Source of the DNA: Planctomycetota bacterium | GTDB lineage: Bacteria > Planctomycetota > GCA-002687715 > DRQF01 | Length of the DNA: 33,208 nucleotides | Direction of reading: 5' to 3' | Assembly: GCA_011369445.1 (NCBI GenBank) | Contig: DRQF01000107.1 | Span: 1-33,208 of the forward strand | In this document: one piece after another, positions 31,582-33,208 of the stretch | How the letters are laid out: each line of letters begins with the position of its first letter | How positions within the stretch are numbered: position 1 is the first letter of the stretch | Made by a program: the position numbers and the translations under genes | The notes under the pieces: model-generated | Databases searched by the model: none | Told to the model about the DNA's origin: nothing | Seen by the model: only the letters and a program-made list of their open reading frames with translations

Positions 31582-31623
31582 GCTCATCGCCATCTCAACT
31601 CGCAATCCAACGAGGCCATCCTC

Positions 31624-33156
31624 ATGTCCAGACACGTTGCAGTCTTCTGCTTGCTCGCCCTGTGCGCGAGCGTTTCTGCCCAAACGATCAACTACGCTCC
31701 CCCCATCCTACTCTCCGCGGCCGGCAATACGGTCGATGTGTCGACGGCGGATCTGAATAACGACGGTTTGCTCGACATCGTCTCGTCCGACCTTGCCGGC
31801 AACGTCGTCAGCGTCTTCCTCGCCACATCCGCAACGTCCTTCGCCCCGGCCGTGAACTACACTTCGAATTCGCCCGTCGCTCTCGATCTCGGCGACGCCG
31901 ACGGGGACGGCGATATCGACGTTCTCGTCGCGGATTTCGACGGCAACGCCGTCCATCTTCTGAACAACGATGGCAGCGGCGTGCTCTCCGTCGCGGCGAC
32001 CGTCGCGGTGGGAATCGGCCCTGGCAAGGTTCGCCTCGCCGACCTGGACGGCGACGATGACCTCGATGCACTGACGACGAACGGAACGAGCGGGACGATC
32101 AGCGTGCTCACCAACGACGGCACCGGCGTCTTGACCGTGGCGTTCAGTCTGACAGCCGGCATCTTTCCCGCGGACGTCGACGCCCTCGATGCGAACGCGG
32201 ACGGCCTCGTCGACATCGTCTGCACGCTCTCCGGCTCGGACAGCATCCTCGTCTTCAACGCCCTCTCCCCGCTCAACTTCGCGGCGCCGACATCCTATTC
32301 CGTGGGGACGTTTCCAAGAGGCGTCGATCACGGCGACTTCGACTCGGACGGCGATCTCGATCTGTGCGTAGCGAACCAATTCTCCAATACGGTCAGCGTC
32401 CTCTACAACGACGGGACGGGGAATTACCCCATGTCGATCTCGGTTGCCGTGGGCAACGGGCCGATCGACCTCGTCGTCGCCGACCTCGAACACCGTTTCG
32501 GCAACGACATTGCCGTCCTCCACTACAACGCCGGAACGATCGAGCTGCACCGCAACGACGGTTTCGGTGGGTTCCTCCCCGCCGGCACCCTGGTCGCCGG
32601 CGTTTTCCCGACGGGACTCGCCGCAACCGACTTCGACGGGGACGACAACATCGATTTCGTCGTGGCGAACAACGTTTCGCCCGACCTCTCACTTTTTGTC
32701 CACCAGGGGTCCGATGTCCTCTATCCGGGCACGGGCGACGACCTCATCCTCGGGTTCGGCGTCAACGGCGCGCCCATGACCGGTACGGGCACCTATCTCA
32801 TCGACGCCCACGCGGGAGACTCCCTCACCCTCTCGCTGTCGTCCCCAGGCGGGACGTATGACCTGCTTCCCTTGATCATTGCAGGTCAGCTCCACTACCG
32901 GGGTTTCCCGCCTCCCAACGTGATGCCGGGCATTTGGCTGAACCAATTCACGTTCGGCGCCCAGTTCCTCGTGAACGGATTGGCCCCGGTCAACGGATTC
33001 CTCCAGATCCTGACGCCGGGCGGTTCCGTCTACTCTTTCGCGATCCCGGCTGGATTCGAGGGCCTCGACTTCATGGTTCAGGGGATCATGCTCAGCAGCT
33101 TGAGCAGCAACGGCATCGCCGCGTTCACGGAAGGGCACGTTCTCCGCTTCCTTTGA
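31624..33156 (+). CDS. Secreted VCBS/FG-GAP repeat protein, seven repeats
   Basis: The 510-residue protein has a clear signal peptide (MSRHVAVFCLLALCASVSAQ, cleavage after Ser-Ala or Ala-Gln). Seven repeats follow at about 45-50 residue spacing: TADLNNDGLLD, LGDADGDGDID, LADLDGDDDLD, ALDANADGLVD, HGDFDSDGDLD, a degenerate VADLEHRFGND and ATDFDGDDNID. Each is followed by a V-x-V-L/F strand and an N-D-G-x-G turn (LLNNDGSGVL, VLTNDGTGVL, LYNDGTGNYP, HRNDGFGGFL), the VCBS subtype and not the classical FG-GAP form of the other three proteins. Residues about 355-510 form a C-terminal beta module ending EGHVLRFL. GAGG lies about nine bases before the ATG. It presumably forms a seven-bladed extracellular propeller; partner unknown. 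Confidence 0.87.
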   Translation: MSRHVAVFCLLALCASVSAQTINYAPPILLSAAGNTVDVSTADLNNDGLLDIVSSDLAGNVVSVFLATSATSFAPAVNYTSNSPVALDLGDADGDGDIDVLVADFDGNAVHLLNNDGSGVLSVAATVAVGIGPGKVRLADLDGDDDLDALTTNGTSGTISVLTNDGTGVLTVAFSLTAGIFPADVDALDANADGLVDIVCTLSGSDSILVFNALSPLNFAAPTSYSVGTFPRGVDHGDFDSDGDLDLCVANQFSNTVSVLYNDGTGNYPMSISVAVGNGPIDLVVADLEHRFGNDIAVLHYNAGTIELHRNDGFGGFLPAGTLVAGVFPTGLAATDFDGDDNIDFVVANNVSPDLSLFVHQGSDVLYPGTGDDLILGFGVNGAPMTGTGTYLIDAHAGDSLTLSLSSPGGTYDLLPLIIAGQLHYRGFPPPNVMPGIWLNQFTFGAQFLVNGLAPVNGFLQILTPGGSVYSFAIPAGFEGLDFMVQGIMLSSLSSNGIAAFTEGHVLRFL

Positions 33157-33208
33157 ACGAAAGGCCGCGAGGCGTTCATCAACGCAATCGTTCCAGATTG
33201 GCGGGGCC

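Overview
This is high-GC, gene-dense DNA that looks like a chromosomal segment of a planctomycete-type bacterium (Planctomycetota). The assignment is an inference. It rests on four secreted FG-GAP/VCBS beta-propeller proteins with the short Ala-Gln-type signal-peptide ends and the C-terminal beta module common in that phylum, on two membrane-anchored carboxypeptidase-regulatory-like proteins, on a DUF3179 protein and on a CgeB-type glycosyltransferase. No ribosomal RNA or other firm phylogenetic marker is present.

Layout. 1-3662: a possible small coupled ORF, a seven-repeat FG-GAP protein and a second secreted protein. 3663-3980: an intergenic block with a palindromic hairpin and four 49-bp tandem repeats, each able to fold a GNRA-capped hairpin; the array runs up to the stop of pyrD. 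3981-11076: housekeeping and cell-surface genes (pyrD with an unusual catalytic Cys, a glycosyltransferase, a small coiled-coil protein, a MoxR ATPase overlapping a MATE transporter gene, and a second MATE gene tail to tail with the first). 11077-13219: a tRNA-Pro(GGG) with promoter and terminator, the 3-prime end of a group II intron (domains V-VI, minus strand) without a reverse transcriptase, a perfect 32-bp palindrome, and a visibly AT-richer gene for a secreted thioredoxin-fold protein; this is the most island-like part.

13220-25738 is a secretome block: a membrane-anchored beta-sandwich protein, a WD-like propeller protein, two paralogous FG-GAP proteins flanking a GH114-type glycosidase, and a 918-residue membrane-anchored multi-domain beta protein. 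25857-27907 is a divergent pair, a dipeptide epimerase of the Ala-Glu type and an NlpC/P60 peptidase, which together suggest murein peptide recycling. 27950-29753 is a Na/phosphate cotransporter plus PhoU pair. Then come a two-CBS protein, a DUF3179 gene, and a fourth seven-repeat VCBS protein.

The most interesting observation is the DUF3179 gene (30379-31440, minus). It is interrupted by one in-frame TGA exactly where the family has the Cys of its Cys-Pro-Leu motif, and the coding frame continues intact. A 7-bp stem with a 5-nt loop whose second base is G begins 13 nt after the TGA, which fits the bacterial SECIS pattern. I read this as a candidate selenoprotein (Sec127), not two genes or a plain pseudogene, but no selenocysteine machinery lies in the window to prove it.
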